From contig RBKR01000001.1 in NCBI GenBank assembly GCA_004835665.1, positions 310,001 through 374,000 on the forward strand: a DNA stretch of 64,000 bases, given 5' to 3'. Positions 11,811 to 22,611 of the stretch are shown piece after piece. Position numbers and translations under genes: made by a program. Source of the stretch: Phoma sp. XZ068. Taxonomy: Eukaryota > Ascomycota > Dothideomycetes > Pleosporales > Didymellaceae. The notes below the pieces were generated by a model. That model was not told where the DNA came from. It did no database searches and saw only the letters and a program-made list of their open reading frames with translations. Numbering within the stretch: position 1 is the first letter of the stretch; the number at the start of each line of letters is the position of its first letter.

Positions 11811-12365
11811 TCATCGAATACCATCTTCCCACCTGCCAGCTCCGCTAGTCTTCCGTCTCCCTTCATTCCCTTGCCCAGGTGTAAACAACTCCGCGCTCAA
11901 TACTAGCACAGCAGGTACCACAGCCAATGCATCGATCGTGCCACTGCGATTTCGTTTGTTCTGGTGGTTGAGATTCATCATCGCAGCAACCTCCTTGTTT
12001 TTCACCTCCTTCTTGATCCTCGGCCATTCTTCGCTTGCTCTCCCTGAGGACGATACTGACGAGCTTCTACGGTGGAATGGTGAGAGCGACGAAAGTGAGA
12101 CTGCACGCGACCGCGATTTTGGGGGCGGTGATAGAGACTGCTGGGATTGCTTCGGTGGGGTAGGTACGGCAGGGAGCGGTATGTTGATCTCGGTATATAG
12201 AGGGCTTTCTTCTTCGTCTAGTTTTGTCGAAGCAAGAGGGACATGAAATGGTGATGGTTCAGGTGCGGCGTTTGGTGTTGTGACGGCCGAAGTTGTGGAG
12301 TCAAAGTCGCAGAACGGGTCGACATGAGTTGTGACAACCTCGCAGTGCATATTTCCGGTATCCAT
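11811..12365 (-). CDS. Hypothetical Ser/Pro-rich protein, single exon
   Basis: An uninterrupted 184-residue frame with a true ATG (MDTGNMHCEVVTTHVDPF). The middle is low-complexity, rich in Ser, Pro and basic residues (PPPKSRSRAVSLSSLSPFHR). It is followed by a basic stretch (IKKEVKNKEVAAMMNLNHQN) and a mildly hydrophobic segment (ALAVVPAVLVLSAELF). No domain is recognised. It may be a short unstructured regulatory protein, or the true 3' end may be altered by an intron. It is supported only by length, ATG context and fungal-like composition. Confidence 0.5.
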   Translation of the reverse strand: MDTGNMHCEVVTTHVDPFCDFDSTTSAVTTPNAAPEPSPFHVPLASTKLDEEESPLYTEINIPLPAVPTPPKQSQQSLSPPPKSRSRAVSLSSLSPFHRRSSSVSSSGRASEEWPRIKKEVKNKEVAAMMNLNHQNKRNRSGTIDALAVVPAVLVLSAELFTPGQGNEGRRKTSGAGRWEDGIR

Positions 12366-13606
12366 GGTTGTAAGAAAAGCGTTTGAAACTCGAGTGAGGT
12401 TTATAGTGGTTGATTGCGGTTGCTCAAGCTGCTGTTATGGTCGTCGCCCTCAGCAGCCTGAAGTACAACTCAGCCTCGTCAGGCCCCCTCCTGTTTGATT
12501 TGCAGCGCAAGGAGCGAACGACAGCGCAACAATCTCTCGAACTAAAGCGCAGATACTGACGTTAGAATCAGACTTTGTTCAGATTCTGCAATGATCGCTG
12601 TTGCGTCCGGCAAGATCCTCGTTTAACGTATACGTATTCGCGCGTTGGTCGTACTTGAGAGTGAGGAGGAGAGCAGAAGAAAACAGCACCACGGCGCAGC
12701 TGCACCTCGCGCCTTCATAAGACACATAATCCTTCATTTGCACAGCTGCTTGTCATATTGAAACAGCCACCGGCGTTCACTCAGCCCCAGCTGCAGTAAG
12801 CTGAGTCGCAATCTCGGTTGCCGCGCAGCCGAGTCTGACGATAGATTCAGTGGGGCGCAGCAGTGGCTGTCCCGAGATAACATGGGGCCAAAAGCGACGG
12901 ACATGTTTTGGGGATCTGCCCGAGCGCAAGGCTGATCATGATCTGAAGGGAAAGTGTCTTAGGAGGTGAGGAATGTTTGGTGGTGATGCAGAACAGCAAG
13001 TGGGTCAGGCCTGACAGAAATGTGAACGCCTCTGTTGCACCGCTACTGCGTAAAGACAAACCACGCCATAATGCGATGTAAAGACGATAGCGAATACTAT
13101 CACCCCTATATTGCTGTAGAGACCATGGTATAGTGCGTATTGAGGATCACAGCCTGGAGATGGTAACCTTAAGATATTGATCAGCATCTGGAGAGAATCC
13201 TTGTTCAGCCACGTTTAGAAGGCCCTTCTCGACACCTCACAAGATCTACAGTAGAAGCAAAGACAGAGTTCCTGCTCTTGAGTCCGCAGTTTGTAGCAAA
13301 CTGCCAGGTAAATATAACCACCTGTCTCTTTTCCGACATTGTTTTAGCACCTACAGGCATGGACTGGGTTGGTTTGCGTACGCTACGAGCTGGGAGGTTA
13401 TTGTCTTGATCGGCAACCGGCAGCACAACTGAAGCGTCAGCCCAAACATGAAGGGCTGTAGATGCATTCTGTCGAACATAAATAAGAGAATCGTTGAAAG
13501 AAAAAAGTGTTTGTATATTGCGCTTTCGCTTTCGTCGAAAGCTCTGCTTATTGTAAATAAACTCTAGCAACGTCCACGCTACGGTAACCTACACGTCTTG
13601 ATGCAT
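12366..13606. other. 1.2-kb intergenic region, no gene seen
   Basis: Only short frames are present on either strand. An 18-bp sequence (13005-13022) recurs exactly at 46900-46917. The left part is the likely promoter of the minus-strand hypothetical gene; the right part is the 3' flank of isocitrate lyase. Confidence 0.45.
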
Positions 13607-15366
13607 CTACTTGAACTGATCTTCTGTCACACCCTTGCCCATCGCCGCCGTCGAGCTAACTCCGCCGGACACCATCTTCAGCATATTGTCGACATAATTG
13701 GCACCACTCCACTTCTGATGTGTAAGAACATCGACCTTGTTTTCTGCCTCGGGCTCTTGGATGATCTCGCCGTAAGCGCGCATTCCCTGCTTAGCGTACG
13801 CCTTGGAGAAGGTGTCGGCCATGAGAGCGGTCTGATGAAGACCAGCGAGCGTAATGAACTGCCAGCAGTAACCGAGAGCTGCAAGACGATGGATGTAGGT
13901 TTCTTGCTCATCACGGGGCATGGCGCTCTTCCAGTTGAATGAGGGTGAAAGGTTGTATGCAAGCCTAGTCACATGTTAGCAAAATTAATACAGGCAATGA
14001 AGGGTGACATACTTCTGCTCGGGCCAGACAGCGTGAACACCGTCAGCAAACTCCTTCGCCTGAGCGTAGTCGGGCAATTTCGACTCCATCCATATCATAT
14101 CGCAGTAAGGGGCGTAGGCGATGGCACGGTTGATGGCGGTCTGGCATCCACCCTGGTACCTGTAGTAGCCCTCACGTGTTCGTGCGGCGTCCCAGTTGAA
14201 GAAGACATCAACGCCTGTCAGTCCCTTCGCAATGGCACGTGCTTCTGAATTGCTCTTTCCCTTGCTCTGCTCGTTGAACTGGGCGATCAATTCCTGCTTG
14301 TTGACATGAACACCAGCGTTGATTGTGTCAGCCACAGCCTCGTTGAAGAGCTTCAGGTGAGCTTCCTTGGTCCACGCATCCTCAATCGCCTGGAGCTGTT
14401 CGCCGCTCTTACCCGACTGCTCTGCAGCATACATGAGCTCGCTGAGAGGCTGGATGGCGGGGTTTGTTACACCCAGAATGTAGTGGTGGTCGCGGGGGTC
14501 GATAGTTGATGTGATCAAGGTGGCGGCTTCCGAGTCAGTACGGGCGACAGCCAGGAGATCACTGCCCATGATATCGGCCTGGGCTCGGATCGCGACCAGA
14601 CGATTGATGTGCTCGCTGATCGGTACCAAGACCTTTCCAGCCATATGTCCACACTTCTTTGTTCCTGGAGCCTGGTCTTCGATGTGAATACCAGCAGCAC
14701 CCTTCTCAACGAACAGTTTTGTGAGCTTCATGATGGCTGTTAGACCTCCATGACCGGTATCTGCGTCGGCAATAATGGGTCGCAGGTAATCGACCTGAGG
14801 AAGCTTTGCACGGTCGGCTTTCGGTGTGGTTACGCGCTCTTCACGCTGCTTGCGGTCATGGAATACTTGTGCCATGAACAAATGGCCGACCTTGTTGGGT
14901 ACGGTTGTCTACAAAAATTAGCGTATGCCAGTATGCGAAAAACTGTGTTCCACTCACGTAAGGGTAATCTGCCAGATCTGGCCCAGGCTCATCGGTCGAT
15001 GAAGCTGTCGAGGAGCATTGCCAGCCAGAAACGTAGACTGTATCAAGGTATTTTGCCATTTGTGTGACCATCACAGGGTCAAGACAACCGTACGTGTAGC
15101 TCACGTCGTTGTTCTGCTCAAAGTCAGTTCCTGTATAGTCTATAGTCCAATGAGTGCCGTACCTTGAAGCGATCCTCTACAGTCTTCCACAGCTTCTTTG
15201 AGAGGGTGTTTCCCGGATACTGGATCTTGAGGGTTCCACGCTTCGCAACAATTTGCTCAGCTGTGAATGGCCGTTTTGTGTACCTCCATCTTGAATCAGT
15301 CCACCATTGCTTCACCTCCTCAACCTCCTTCTGGTACTGTGCCTCTTCGGCGTCGGCGTGAGACAT
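13607..15366 (-). CDS. icl1: Isocitrate lyase (glyoxylate cycle)
   Basis: Splits isocitrate into succinate and glyoxylate, permitting growth on acetate, fatty acids and ethanol; acuD in Aspergillus. Exons in coding order: 15366-15163, 15113-14958, 14908-14013, 13964-13607; 537 residues, the normal eukaryotic length. The start [20 protein letters not shown] aligns with the family N-terminus; an in-frame ATG five codons upstream is less likely. The active-site signature KKCGHMAGK is present (Cys about residue 206), with [11 protein letters not shown] for metal and substrate binding and the helical insert typical of fungal enzymes. The protein ends in -EDQFK, not a canonical SKL-type peroxisomal signal; an internal ESKL tripeptide occurs before PDYAQAKEF. 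Expression is expected to be acetate-induced and glucose-repressed by family analogy; a CCCCAG (CreA-like) site lies about 205 bp upstream. Confidence 0.97.
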
Positions 15367-16394
15367 TATGCGGTTATTCAAAAAGTATTGGTAGTGACGT
15401 AGGGAAGCAGGAGGCTTTGAAACTTCAAGTCTTCACTGACAGAACAAAGAAAGCAGCGAAAGGCGATATGGACGTCTTTTAGGTCAACGACAAGTAAGGA
15501 TGACACTTTCTTAGTTTCAACGTCTTAACATTCGGGCAGCCAAGTCTCTTAAGTAGAGACGCTACACCTGCCCCAGAGCCAAGTTAGCACGCTCATGAAT
15601 CCAGTCACAACGCTCGGGAATGTCCGGCTGAAGCCACCATTGGGCCGACCGCTGAACCCGAGGAAGCTGAGACGATGAATCAGGGACCAGCACGCGCAGC
15701 TAAGGCTGGAGTATTGTCAAAAGTTCCCTCGGCCCAAGGGGAAGTGCGCGACTAAACGTGTGACTGGTGCAGATCCGGTGGGTGAGGGGACCATCGGACA
15801 GGAGCTTGGACAAGGATGACGTTGAGTGCCAATTGCTTGGGGCTGAACTTCAACTCTGCACTCTTCACATTGCTCAATTGTCGCTCCTCAATGCACTACT
15901 GCTGACACTGGGACGGTCTCTTGTGTGGCACGCGACCTGGGTGCAGCTTCACATGCTAACGTGAGTGCGGTCTTTGTCTCGCTGCATGACATGTGAAGGT
16001 GCAGGTTCCCTCAACCCCAGATTTTGGGCCCGGATACGCTAGGCCCCAAAACATAGCTCCGCATAACCTCGGCTGTCGAAACTGGCATGGCGCACGCTGT
16101 GGCCAGAACATTTGACAAAGCATCACAATGATGGAATGCTCATGGGATTTAAGAACGACGAGGAAGCTGACTCAGGCCGATGTCGGATCGGTGAGATTAA
16201 TGGGTCCCGAACAGCTTCATGGCGAAACTTGAGATGACTCTATCAAACAAATGCCGCACAGCCGTTACAATGTTATCATCGTTTCCGTGCATCCGGAAAA
16301 GCTCGTCTTTTCCGTTATCTAGTTCTTGAGTACAATTGGAGTGAATATCAATTCTATATTTGTTCGGTATGTACCACTATAATTACTCTTGACA
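15367..16394. other. Promoter region of isocitrate lyase and 3' flank of the DUF1365 gene
   Basis: About 1 kb without a credible coding frame. CCCCAG at 15571-15576 (reverse complement CTGGGG) fits the CreA/Mig1 consensus SYGGRG, which would suit glucose repression of isocitrate lyase. A single hexamer match is weak evidence. Confidence 0.35.
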
Positions 16395-18421
16395 CTAATC
16401 GTAACCCTTGAGCAGCCCATACGCGTGGTTCGCAGTGGCTACCGCAATGCCATTCGATAACAACCACCAATCCTGTTCAGGCAAGGCGTTCTGAATGGAT
16501 ACACTCGAGTTCGATACCTGCCTTGCAGCACAGTAGCACAGCAAGATCCTCAGGAACCAGTCAACCAAGCTGATAATCTCAGGGAACCCCAAGCAGAATC
16601 GCTGGGCTAGGAATAACTTTGTGACGATCTTTCGGTACTCGCCAGCATAGTTCTGCGCTCGCTGGTTCCTAACAAAGATATCCAATTCTGAGTATCTTGC
16701 AGCACGAATGTCCTCTAGACGAAACTCGGTGTTCTTCGGAGATGCATTGTATGCAGGCGCAGCCGGAGCGCATCGTAACTTCTTGAGCAACGACCATTTG
16801 AACTCGCTTAGTCGACTTTTCCGAACAGTGCTCCGTGATGAAGCAGATGCGGACTGGGTAAGGAGCTGAGCTAGTAGCTCTGGACGAGATATCCAACACG
16901 ATCGATTCTTCTGATCTGTGAAGATGCATTCGCGATCAAATGCCTCCGAGGTGTAAGCATAGTGGACGAATCGCGAGTAGAACGCGGGCGTCAGAACGCG
17001 AATCTCGAGCTCCTTAACAGTTCGTCCTCTTGCTTGGTGGGTAGAAATTATGGTCTGCTCCGGTATCTCGGGGATCGTAGTATGGAGTATGATACGGAAG
17101 TCGTCCTGAGCTGTGCTAACAAGATGAGTCAGGTAGTCATGAAACACTCGATGGATGGTACTGCGAAGGTTAGTATATGATAGTTCAAGTTCAGTCGTTT
17201 CACTTACATCTCTGATGAAGTCGGTAATCGACCCAAGCTGGGCGTAAGAACTTCTGGTCGAAACCATACATGGAGACTCCGCTTGTAGAACAACTTGAGA
17301 GCTTCTCTCAAGATGCGTGGAAATGTCACGAATCCAACCCACCACCATTTCAGAATAAACCATACTACATCCAGTAGGCCGAAATCCTTAGGGTCGAGTG
17401 GGGTTCCAACGCTACTCAACCTCGCTACGACCTTTGTATGATCCTTTGAGGACTTAAGAGTTATCGTGTTGTCGATCATAGGCGTATCGTACTCGACGTA
17501 AGGGAATGGATTCTGAGCTTTGAGCGCATACGAGCCTTTCCGGGAATTGAAGGGCGACACGTGGAAATCTTTCATCCAAAGGTCAGTGAACCGCGACTTC
17601 GTTCCAGTTGATACACTTGCTCCAGTGCCTTCGTCATGCGTGGAACCTGGAGTTTGTGGTGGCGTGGTGGGGCTGGTGCCATTCAACAGGTATATCCGCC
17701 GCTCGCCGAATGTGTTGTTCACCTCGAGTATCATCTTCTTGAGCTGGTGCTCTTGATCGTAGATGTACCAGAACGATACAGGATTGAAAGAGTATCTAAA
17801 GAAGCGCGGCGCGGTAACCAAGTAGGCGTACGACCAAGCGCTGTCATCAACTTTTTGCGCCCTCAGGAACGCCTGTAGTTTCCCATAGAACCCGGTTTTG
17901 CCGTTTCCTCTAGTTAGGTAGTCGGACGCTTGGACACACAGCCACCAACTTCCGAGTTCTTGGTCTGCCCCAGTCGCAATATCGCGTCCATCATACGTGA
18001 CCCCGCCCGGAATGATTGGAAAACCACACTGTAGATATGAATATTGGAAGGCGTGACGCTTAGGGAACATGCGTGCATGTTTTGTCTCACACGGAAAGAT
18101 CCTGCCCTTGGGATATTGAAGAGTCCATTTCCCAATATCTTCCGGTAAATCGTCTGTGTCACTGTTGTTGCTAGAGTTGCATCGTGATCGTATTCCCAGG
18201 ATGGCAAGCGGGACCGTGATGAGAGCAAGGACTACCATCGAAGACCCCAGAGTTGCCGTAGATACGTCCAAGCTCTTTCGCAAGTAGACTGTCAATTGTT
18301 CTCTTGCTAACCAGGCTGTCATCACTCCAAAGAACCAGCAATCGGTTGTCAATTGGCGGTCTCCAAATGACTCCCGAGCCCCCGCGCCGAGCGCCCATGT
18401 GGCGAGAGGGGGATAGATCAT
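16395..18421 (-). CDS. DUF1365-family protein (N-terminus uncertain)
   Basis: Exons in coding order: up to 17208, then 17160-16395, joined by a 47-nt intron (GTAAGT donor, ACTAAC branch point). The minimal model starts at ATG 18421 (MIYPPLATWALGAGARESFG). The frame stays open to about 18580 without another ATG, so an upstream exon probably supplies the true start. A hydrophobic segment (MVVLALITVPLAILGI) precedes the conserved body. Body motifs include YPKGRIFPCETKHARMFPKR, FRYSFNPVSFWYIYD and KMILEVNNTFGERRIYLL, typical of DUF1365 (PF07103). In bacteria this family often sits beside cyclopropane-fatty-acid synthase genes; its reaction is unknown. A second half of about 250 residues ends with the hydrophobic LVDWFLRILLCYCAARQ. 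Probably membrane-associated. Confidence 0.8.
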
Positions 18422-19306
18422 CGCGCAACACTCGCAGATACCACTGAAATCCAAATGACAAAGCAGAACGAGAGATAAGGCCGTAGAGGCCACGAAATAC
18501 TGTACGCAGTGTATTTTTGGGTTCGTTGCTAAAACAAAGGTCGAGAAGTTCTTGAGACATGTACCTAGCCTGACACACGCTAAACCGCATCTTGTCAGTC
18601 AATGCAGGGTCCCCATCGCGCCGTCGCCTTGCACGCTGTCTATATCTACCATGCAATTGCATGCCTGGATATTGATCCATGGTTCGTCTTTCCATGTTAT
18701 TCGCTCCAAGTGGAGTATCTTTGCGGAGTTTCTGCTTTCCGCACCGCAAGTTACGATGTTGCCGCACGTCGGCGAACCAGACGTCATTTCATGGGACCGT
18801 TTTGAGCGTGCGCGCTCACCAATCAGAGCGCTACAAAGGAGCGCAGCCCCACAAGCGATTCCCAAAGCCACATATTTGGCCACATCTATCTATCCAGAGC
18901 GATCTGTATCCTCTACGGTCTCGTTGCATTTGGAATCGATTCACAATTCGGCAGTTGAGTCTGGCAGTGAACCACTTCCAAGAGCGCTGTCGTCTCGCCA
19001 AGGAGCGGAGGTTGTGATGCAAATGTTTGTGCATGAGTTAGACCAAAAGGTATGTGGAGATTCAACGCACTCTCTTGCTGAAACACTTCAGTACTATTCA
19101 TTTGTTAGGTAGTTGCGTGATTTATATATTCGTGTCAAGGTCCCTTGAATACTGGCGAACCCAAGCAGACTCCATGATTCGACCGTCTACTTGTGCATGC
19201 AGCATAAGGTTTCGCCGCAGTCTATAGTGTACAATCTATCGAATGTGTGGATTTCTATTGCGGATGAGGGATGCCTGTTGATATGATCATCTTATGTCAC
19301 ATTGAC
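18422..19306. other. Upstream region of DUF1365 gene and 3' flank of dtd1
   Basis: Probably contains the missing first exon(s) and promoter of the minus-strand DUF1365 gene. Candidate upstream ATGs in other frames (for example near 18558 and 18591) need an intron to join, and I could not find a phase-consistent pair. The rest shows no gene. Confidence 0.35.
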
Positions 19307-19986
19307 TTAGGCGGCGTTGGTAGCTGCCTTCGGAGGGTTGGTGTCGATTTGTATGGTGACCTGATAACAATGTCAGCAATTGTCTAGTGAATTCGAATCG
19401 TACTACAACGATCGAGGCTGCACCTCGTGTCTAGTCAGATGTAGTCTTAAACATACCGGTCCATCATTAACCAGTGCAACGTCCATCATCGCAGCAAAGA
19501 CGCCGTCTTTGACCTTCTCTTGGCCATGCTGGGCTTGTACATGCGTGAGGAAGTGCTGGTAAAGATTTCTAGCTTTGTCACCGCTCGCAGAATTGTGGAA
19601 ATCTGGCTTGTTGCCCTTCTTTGTAGTAGCAAGCAATGTGAATTGAGACACTGTGATAGATTAGTGGAACGCACCGTGATCTTAGAAGATGTACGCACCA
19701 CACAGGACTTCTCCGTCAATTTCTTTCACGTTGAGTTTCCATCGACCCACAGGGTCTGTTGAGTTGTCGTCCCAAAGCTTGGTCTTCAAGACCTTTGCAG
19801 CCATAGACTCTACGTCTTTCTCGGTATCATCCTTAGATACTGCAGCCAATACTAGTATGCCTTTCCCGATGGAGGATACGAGCTGGCCATCGACAGTGAC
19901 TGATGCAGACTTGACTCTCTGGAGCACGGCTGTGCAAAGTCAATGGCAGAGCCCCCTGTGGCTTGCGGTAGAGACGTACTCCTCAT
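19307..19986 (-). CDS. dtd1: D-aminoacyl-tRNA deacylase (DTD)
   Basis: Hydrolyses D-amino acids, and mischarged glycine, from tRNA, a chirality proofreading step in the cytosol. Exons in coding order: 19986-19980 (only 7 nt), 19929-19699, 19650-19457, 19360-19307; 161 residues, close to the usual length. The spliced start reads MRTVLQRVKSASVTVDGQLV, the hallmark DTD N-terminus. The family motif SQFTLLATTKKGNKPDFH (usual form SQFTL) and the C-terminal NDGPVTIQIDT (usual form NxGPVT) are both intact, the latter rebuilt across the last, 96-nt intron. The gene is divergent from NOT3, with about 410 bp between start codons, so the two may share a promoter. Identification is firm. Confidence 0.95.
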
Positions 19987-20395
19987 GATGGCGGGGTAGG
20001 TTTGAGCAATTCACAACCTGAAGGAAAGGGCTTTCAGATGCCGGGATATGCTCAAGGAAAGAAAATATGCACGCGTAAGAAATGCACCAATTTGACCCGC
20101 CCAGACTTGCCTCTATGATGTTGAAATGGCCCCAAACGCGCAGACGCGCTGCGGGGGGAGAAGGCTAGCGAGCCGCTAGATCTGCCTTGGCACGCTAAGC
20201 TGCAATCGCGACTTGTGGACGCATTCAACCCGACCTTCACACTCGCCAACGCCTGTGACAGTCACTCCCCAGCCATTGCGACCGAGCAAACACCCTCGCG
20301 CTCGCTGCCTCCGCCGCCTCCCCTACCTCTCCGCACGAATCACACGCACCGCGCCCCGTCACACGCAAGCCCTCGCCCGAGGCTACGCAAACGCC
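19987..20395. promoter_or_regulatory. Bidirectional promoter between dtd1 and not3
   Basis: About 410 bp separate the two divergent start codons. The right half (20220-20390) is pyrimidine/C-rich, as is common in fungal 5' leaders of housekeeping genes. No specific factor site is claimed. Confidence 0.5.
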
Positions 20396-22611
20396 ATGGC
20401 AGCTCGCAAGCTCCAGCAGGAGATTGACAAATGCTTCAAAAAGGTCGCAGAAGGCGTCGCGACCTTCGAGAGCATATACGACAAGATTATCCAGACGTCG
20501 AATCCTTCGCAGAAAGAGAAGCTGGAGGACCAGTTGAAGAAGGAAATCAAGAAGCTGCAGCGGTCGCGCGACCAGATCAAGACATGGGCCGCCATGAGCG
20601 AGATCAAAGACAAGAAACCGCTCTTGGATCACAGGAAGCTGATTGAGACAGTACGCGCCTGCCAATCGCAGGAGATGATGTCATGCTAACGCTGCACAGC
20701 AAATGGAGCGCTTCAAGGCCGTGGAGAAGGAGATGAAGACCAAGGCATATTCGAAAGAGGGGCTATCGTTAGCATCAAAGATCGACCCCAAAGACCGGGA
20801 ACGGATGGAGATGGTCGAGTTCCTGCAACACATGAACGAAGAGCTGGAGCAGCAGGTGGAGAAGATTGAGGCTGATGTGGAGATAATGCACGCAAGCATG
20901 AAGAAGGGAAAGAAGTCGGACAACTCGAAAGCCGAGCGGATAGCGGAGCTCGAAGAGATGTCAGAACGACACAAGTGGCATCAAGGCAAGCTGGACTTGC
21001 TGCAACGGGCGCTGGAGAACAGCAATGTCGACACCGAGCAGGTCAAGGAGATCGAGGACAGCATCAAGTACTATGTCGAGGATAACCAAAATCCTGACTT
21101 CATGGAAGACGACACAATATACGACGACTTCAATCTGGACGAAGAAGAGGCTATCTATGGCATGGGCAATGAGGCAGACCGTGTCTCATCACAGGACACA
21201 CAATCGATAGCGGATGAGCCCGAAGCCGAGTCTCGACCAACTGTAACGAAGGCGAAATCTGGAGAAGCAGCAGGCGCACGACGGCCTTCGACACAACTCA
21301 AATCACCGTTACCTGTATTGGCGACATTACATACTCCCTTACCCGGTGCATCAAATACAGCAGCAAGCTCCATGAAGCCAGCACCAATACCAACGAGAAC
21401 GCCAGGAGAGCCGCTAAAATATGCATCAGCAGCGGCAGCTGCAGCTGCGAGCGACAAGAACGGAGTGGGGATAGCACCTCTACCACCACCACCAGGGTTG
21501 GTCTCAGGACTGGCTCCAGGACGTTCAAGTGCAACAGCATCACCGGCAATCACAAACGCGCAACCAGCATCGCGTGCACAGCCACCTATTGAGGCAACAA
21601 CGCAACCGCAACCCGCGAAATCTCCTGCGGCCACACCAAGTGTACCAGCAACACCAGCTCCGGAGAAGCAGAATCTGTCACGTGCAGCGTCGACTGAAGA
21701 CACAAAGGCGGCAAGCAGGAAAAAGACACCAGTGCCAGAGCCTGCAGAGGAGGAAGACGAGTCGCAGACAACAACACCACCTCTCACCAATGGTGAATCA
21801 CATGCTGACGACGAGGATGAGGAGTCGGTTTACCACCTGCCCTCTAGCCTGCAAGATCTGCTCGATTCGTTTGAGGCTACGAAAAACGACATCAGTGCGT
21901 CTGCAACAAAACCTCCGGATGAGCGAATGCTGGCAGCATCAATGGCGACCGCACCTGACTCCGCCGATACCGAGGCGCCGCGCCACTACCGCCCACAGAA
22001 CCCATACCCCTTCACACCCTCGCACTATCCGCAGGAGCCGCTGGCAATATTCGACGACCCTCGTCTATACTCTCGCATCGAAACGGATGCTCTCTTTTAT
22101 GCCTTCTATTACCGCCAGAACACCTACCAGCAGTACCTCGCAGCAAAGGCGCTGAAGTCACAGAGTTGGAGGTTCCACAAGCAGTATCAGACCTGGTTCC
22201 AACGCCATGAAGAGCCAAAGGCGATCACAGAAGACTACGAACAGGGGACATACAGGTTCTTCGATTACGAGAGCACATGGTACGTTCACGACGGTACAAA
22301 GCATATTCAATCTTTTAAGTCACCACCCATGATTTGCGCGCAGCAGCGCAACACAACTCAATTGCAAGAGAAACTATTCAAATCTCGCAGAGATACTCTT
22401 TGCATAGCAAAGAAGTACTCCGCTAGTTTTGCGATTGTTGACGATGCGTTGGGAAGGTGTTGGTTGCTCTGATCGCGAAAGGGGTGGTGATTTGAGATAT
22501 TGGTATCTTCTGTATCCTTTTACTTACGTGGCATTGCTAACACATTCCAGGATGAACCGCAGGAAGGCAGACTTCCGGTTTGCCTACAAGTTTCTGGAAG
22601 ACGATCTATGA
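20396..22611 (+). CDS. not3: CCR4-NOT complex subunit NOT3/NOT5
   Basis: Core subunit of the deadenylase complex that controls mRNA decay and transcription. Exons: 20396-20650, 20700-22279, 22551-22611; 631 residues. The N-terminal about 230 residues form the conserved coiled-coil Not3 domain ([20 protein letters not shown], then [17 protein letters not shown]). A long disordered Ala/Pro/Gln/Thr-rich linker follows (about 270-500). The C-terminal NOT box includes [29 protein letters not shown] and, after the last intron, [19 protein letters not shown]. Filamentous fungi usually have one Not3/5 gene, whereas yeast has two. The last intron is 271 nt and remains open in frame for 193 nt past its donor. 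Divergent from dtd1. Confidence 0.95.
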
